DNA from: Xanthobacteraceae bacterium
GTDB lineage: Bacteria; Pseudomonadota; Alphaproteobacteria; Rhizobiales; Xanthobacteraceae
Length of the DNA stretch: 17,506 nt
Direction of reading: 5' to 3'
Assembly: GCA_025929595.1 (NCBI GenBank)
Contig: JAICQA010000018.1
Span: 1-17,506 of the forward strand
The notes under the pieces were generated by a model, which saw only the letters and a list, made by a program, of their open reading frames with translations, was not told the DNA's origin and made no database searches. This document shows positions 15,641 to 17,506 of this stretch, piece after piece; position 1 is the stretch's first letter, and each line of letters opens with the position of its first letter. The translations under genes and the position numbers were made by a program.

Positions 15641-16387
15641 TCAATCGGGCGTTTTTTGACCGATCCGCTGCCACGCGAAGGCGCCGAAAACGCCCACGAG
15701 CGCGAGCGCGAGGCCGAACCAGGTGACTGCGTATTGCAGATGATTGTTCGTGAAGACGACGCGCGTGTCGCCGCCCTGCGGCAGGCCGCCCGGGTTGGGC
15801 GTGGCGTCGGCGTCGATGGTGAATGGTGCGGTGCGCGAGAGGCCGCGCGCCCTGGCGATCTCTCGCGCATCGCGGCGATACCAGGCGTTCTTCACCGGGT
15901 CGTTGCCCGGCGCGAACATGCTCGTCTCTTCCGGCATGCGCAGGAGGCCGGTGACGGAAACCGTGCCCGCCACCTGTCCTTCCTTGCGCGCGGCCGCGTC
16001 CTTGCGGTCGAGCGGAACGAAGCCGCGATTGACGATGACGAAAGCACCGCTTGGTAGTTCCAGCGGCGTCATCACCCAGAAGCCGGGACCGGCGAAGCGG
16101 CCGCGCCTTTCAGAGACAATCGTGTACACGCGCGCTTCCTTGTCGTGATGGAAGCGGCCCGAAACGGTGACGCGACGATATTCGTCGTCGTCCGCGTTGA
16201 CGGTCGGCCATTCGCTTTCGGGCGGGAGCGGCACGGCGGGCGCCGTGGTACGCGCTTCCACACGCCCAATCAGCGCTTCCTTCCATGCGAGACGCTCGAG
16301 TTGCCAGAAGCCAAGACCGAGCAGGATCGCGAGCGCGACCGACGAACAAAGGCCAGGCAGGATCAGAGCACGCGCCGCCGGACTCAT
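15641..16387 (-). CDS. surf1: SURF1 family cytochrome oxidase assembly protein
   Basis: Inner-membrane protein that helps insert haem a into subunit I of the aa3-type oxidase. The 248-residue product has the SURF1 plan: an N-terminal membrane helix (about 8-28) running into LGFWQLERLAWK, a periplasmic domain with FWVMTPLELPSGAFVIVNRGFVP, and a C-terminal helix preceded by NNHLQYAVTWFGLA with His216, a conserved residue linked to haem a binding. Its ATG overlaps the DUF983 stop as ATGA, so translation is probably coupled. It sits downstream of ctaE and DUF983, as in many Hyphomicrobiales, which supports the oxidase role. Bacterial gene naming varies (surf1, shy1). Confidence 0.94.
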   Translation of the reverse strand: MSPAARALILPGLCSSVALAILLGLGFWQLERLAWKEALIGRVEARTTAPAVPLPPESEWPTVNADDDEYRRVTVSGRFHHDKEARVYTIVSERRGRFAGPGFWVMTPLELPSGAFVIVNRGFVPLDRKDAAARKEGQVAGTVSVTGLLRMPEETSMFAPGNDPVKNAWYRRDAREIARARGLSRTAPFTIDADATPNPGGLPQGGDTRVVFTNNHLQYAVTWFGLALALVGVFGAFAWQRIGQKTPD

Positions 16388-16764
16388 TGTGGGTCTCCGT
16401 CGGGGCGGCCTTCCTGCGCCTTGTGATAATATTGCAGAGTCACGAGCAACCCTTTCAGGGGCCGCAGCAGGCCGAAGACCAGGATCAAGAGCAGCGGCAG
16501 CCAGAGCGCGGCGTGGACGAGATAGGACGGCCGCCAGAGCATCTCGACCACGAGTGCCGCGCCGACCACCGCAAAGCCCGCAATCAGGATCACGAACACT
16601 GCCGGACCGTCACCCGCATCGGCAAAGGAATAGTCGAGGCCGCAGCGTTCGCAGCGCGGCGCCAGATCGAGATAGCCGGCGAACAGGCGCCCCTCGCCGC
16701 AACGCGGGCAGCGCCCGCGCAGGCCGGCGCGATAAGGCGAGACGGCGGGGTGTTCTGACTGCAT
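16384..16764 (-). CDS. DUF983 zinc-ribbon membrane protein
   Basis: A small membrane protein of 126 residues that is regularly found in oxidase clusters of alphaproteobacteria; its role is unknown. The N-terminal CPRCGEGRLF and CERCGLDY supply a four-cysteine zinc ribbon (Cys19, 22, 38, 41). Two hydrophobic helices follow (about 52-73 and 84-101). I start it at the ATG at 16764, giving MQSEHPAVSPYRAGLRGRC. The open frame runs up to 16857, but that part is a translation of the palindromic repeat at 16784-16873 (it reads DCRVKPGNEGG) and should not be counted. A GTG two codons upstream is another possibility. The stop overlaps the SURF1 start by four bases. Confidence 0.88.
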   Translation of the reverse strand: MQSEHPAVSPYRAGLRGRCPRCGEGRLFAGYLDLAPRCERCGLDYSFADAGDGPAVFVILIAGFAVVGAALVVEMLWRPSYLVHAALWLPLLLILVFGLLRPLKGLLVTLQYYHKAQEGRPDGDPQ

Positions 16765-16783
16765 TGTCACGCTTTCGTTTCCG

Positions 16784-16873
16784 CCCTCATTGCCGGGCTT
16801 GACCCGGCAATCCAGCAGCCACGCAGCGGACGCCCGCAAACTGGATGCGCGGGTCAAAGCCCGCGCATCAGGG
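16784..16873. repeat. palindromic intergenic repeat, copy 3 (ctaE / DUF983)
   Basis: Two exact hairpins, TTGCCGGG-CTTGA-CCCGGCAA (16790-16810) and GATGCGCGGG-TCAAAG-CCCGCGCATC (16844-16869), are joined by TCCAG/CTGGA (16811-16815 and 16841-16845) and closed by CCCT/AGGG at the ends. The plan matches the 7087-7159 element, including AATCCAG after the first stem. Here it lies between two genes read in the same direction, so its RNA form would be part of the ctaE-DUF983 message and could reduce read-through or guard the ctaE 3' end. Confidence 0.7.
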
Positions 16874-16888
16874 TTTCAGCAGTTTCCG

Positions 16889-17506
16889 TCAGTGCGCGGC
16901 AGGCGTTCCCGACGCCCACACATAGATGAACACGAACAGGAACAACCACACGACGTCGACGAAGTGCCAGTACCAGGCGGCGGCTTCGAAACCGAAGTGG
17001 TGGTCCGGCCTGAAGTGCCCGCGATAGGCGCGGAAGAGGCACACGGCGAGGAAGATCGTGCCGATGAGCACATGCGCGCCGTGGAAGCCCGTGGCCATCA
17101 CGAAGGTCGAGCCGTAGATGTGGCCGGAGAACTTGAAGGCGGCGTGCGAATACTCATAGGCCTGCACGCAGGTGAAGGCGGCGCCGAGAATGACGGTGAG
17201 CCACAGGCCCTGGATCAGACCCTTGCGATCGTTCTCCAGCAGCGCGTGGTGCGCCCAGGTGACCGTCGTGCCCGAGGTCAGCAGGATGAGTGTATTCAGG
17301 AGCGGCAGGTGCCACGGATCGAAGGTCGAGCGGAAGCTGCCGTCTTCCGTCGGCTGCGGTGGCCAGTGCCCGCCGGTGAGCGCCTCACGCATGAACTGTT
17401 GCGGGTCGTCGGGGTTGAGCGCGACTTCGAAGAAGGCCCAGAACCAGGCGACGAAGAACATCACTTCGGACGCGATGAACAGGATCATGCCGTAGCGCAG
17501 GTGAAG
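16889..17506 (-). CDS. ctaE: cytochrome c oxidase subunit III (5' end outside window)
   Basis: Integral membrane subunit of the haem-copper terminal oxidase. The frame is open to the window edge (reading LHLRYG before MILFIASEV), so the visible 205 residues are the C-terminal part of a protein of usually about 270-300. RYGMILFIASEVMFFVAWFWAFFE is the hallmark helix with the conserved glutamate. WHLPLLNTLILLTSGTTVTWAHH and GFHGAHVLIGTIFL are the later helices, and WYWHFVDVVWLFLFVFIYVW is the typical C-terminal helix. It heads the minus-strand run into DUF983, SURF1 and thrC, with a palindromic repeat after its stop. Subunits I and II and the haem O synthase are presumably further upstream, outside the window. 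Confidence 0.96.
   Translation of the reverse strand, partial: LHLRYGMILFIASEVMFFVAWFWAFFEVALNPDDPQQFMREALTGGHWPPQPTEDGSFRSTFDPWHLPLLNTLILLTSGTTVTWAHHALLENDRKGLIQGLWLTVILGAAFTCVQAYEYSHAAFKFSGHIYGSTFVMATGFHGAHVLIGTIFLAVCLFRAYRGHFRPDHHFGFEAAAWYWHFVDVVWLFLFVFIYVWASGTPAAH

Noticed and set aside
15574..15870. N-terminal extension of threonine synthase
   Set aside because: The upstream residues are basic, serine-rich and antisense to the coding end of SURF1. The family N-terminus MLYVSTRG with a ribosome binding site starts at 15573.
16765..16857. N-terminal extension of the DUF983 protein
   Set aside because: The extra residues are a translation of the palindromic repeat, and the zinc-ribbon protein starts naturally at 16764.

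Overview
The window reads as ordinary chromosomal DNA of a GC-rich alphaproteobacterium, most likely of the Hyphomicrobiales (Bradyrhizobium / Rhodopseudomonas / Xanthobacteraceae side). The reasons are a PdhS-type DivK-linked histidine kinase, bacterioferritin genes with Irr-type (ICE) iron boxes, a cytochrome c oxidase subunit III - DUF983 - SURF1 - threonine synthase - M16 peptidase cluster, and intergenic palindromes of the kind common in these genomes. The genus is an inference. I see no rRNA, tRNA, CRISPR array, prophage, transposase or plasmid function. Fifteen protein genes fill most of the window; the two at its ends run off the edges.

Layout. (1) 1-2545, plus strand: C-terminal part of a multi-PAS histidine kinase of the PdhS/PleC/DivJ group. 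(2) 2596-3419, plus: an iron-storage pair, bfd (bacterioferritin-associated ferredoxin) and bfr (haem bacterioferritin). Each is preceded by an Irr-box-like operator with the same TTCTAAA half-site. (3) 3444-3589: a palindromic intergenic repeat between convergent genes, then a small VOC/glyoxalase-fold protein on the minus strand. (4) 4214-7084, plus: promoter, ferric-iron periplasmic binding protein and two-domain permease (FbpA-FbpB type). A strong hairpin lies between the two genes, and there is no ATPase gene beside them. (5) 7087-7159: a compact repeat that folds into four stems. (6) 7165-9129, minus: acetoacetyl-CoA synthetase. (7) 9306-12293, plus: an AsmA-family envelope protein and, 18 nt downstream, an unrecognised exported protein. 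(8) 12294-17506, minus: a run of genes transcribed in the order cytochrome oxidase subunit III (ctaE), DUF983 zinc-ribbon membrane protein, SURF1, threonine synthase, M16 peptidase and GNAT acetyltransferase. Two of its junctions are ATGA overlaps. A third palindromic repeat lies between ctaE and DUF983.

How the genes fit together. The left half has an iron theme: storage (Bfr), release (Bfd) and uptake (Fbp), with visible iron-regulatory sites on the storage genes. The right half starts with terminal-oxidase structure and assembly (CtaE, SURF1), and transcription probably runs on into threonine synthesis and protein processing. AacS and AsmA diverge from one spacer and have no evident functional link.

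I found no previously undescribed multi-gene system. The points most worth a second look are the paired iron operators with an extra perfect dyad at bfd, the ten-cysteine Bfd, the hairpin between fbpA and fbpB, the three structured repeats, and the unrecognised secreted protein beside AsmA.
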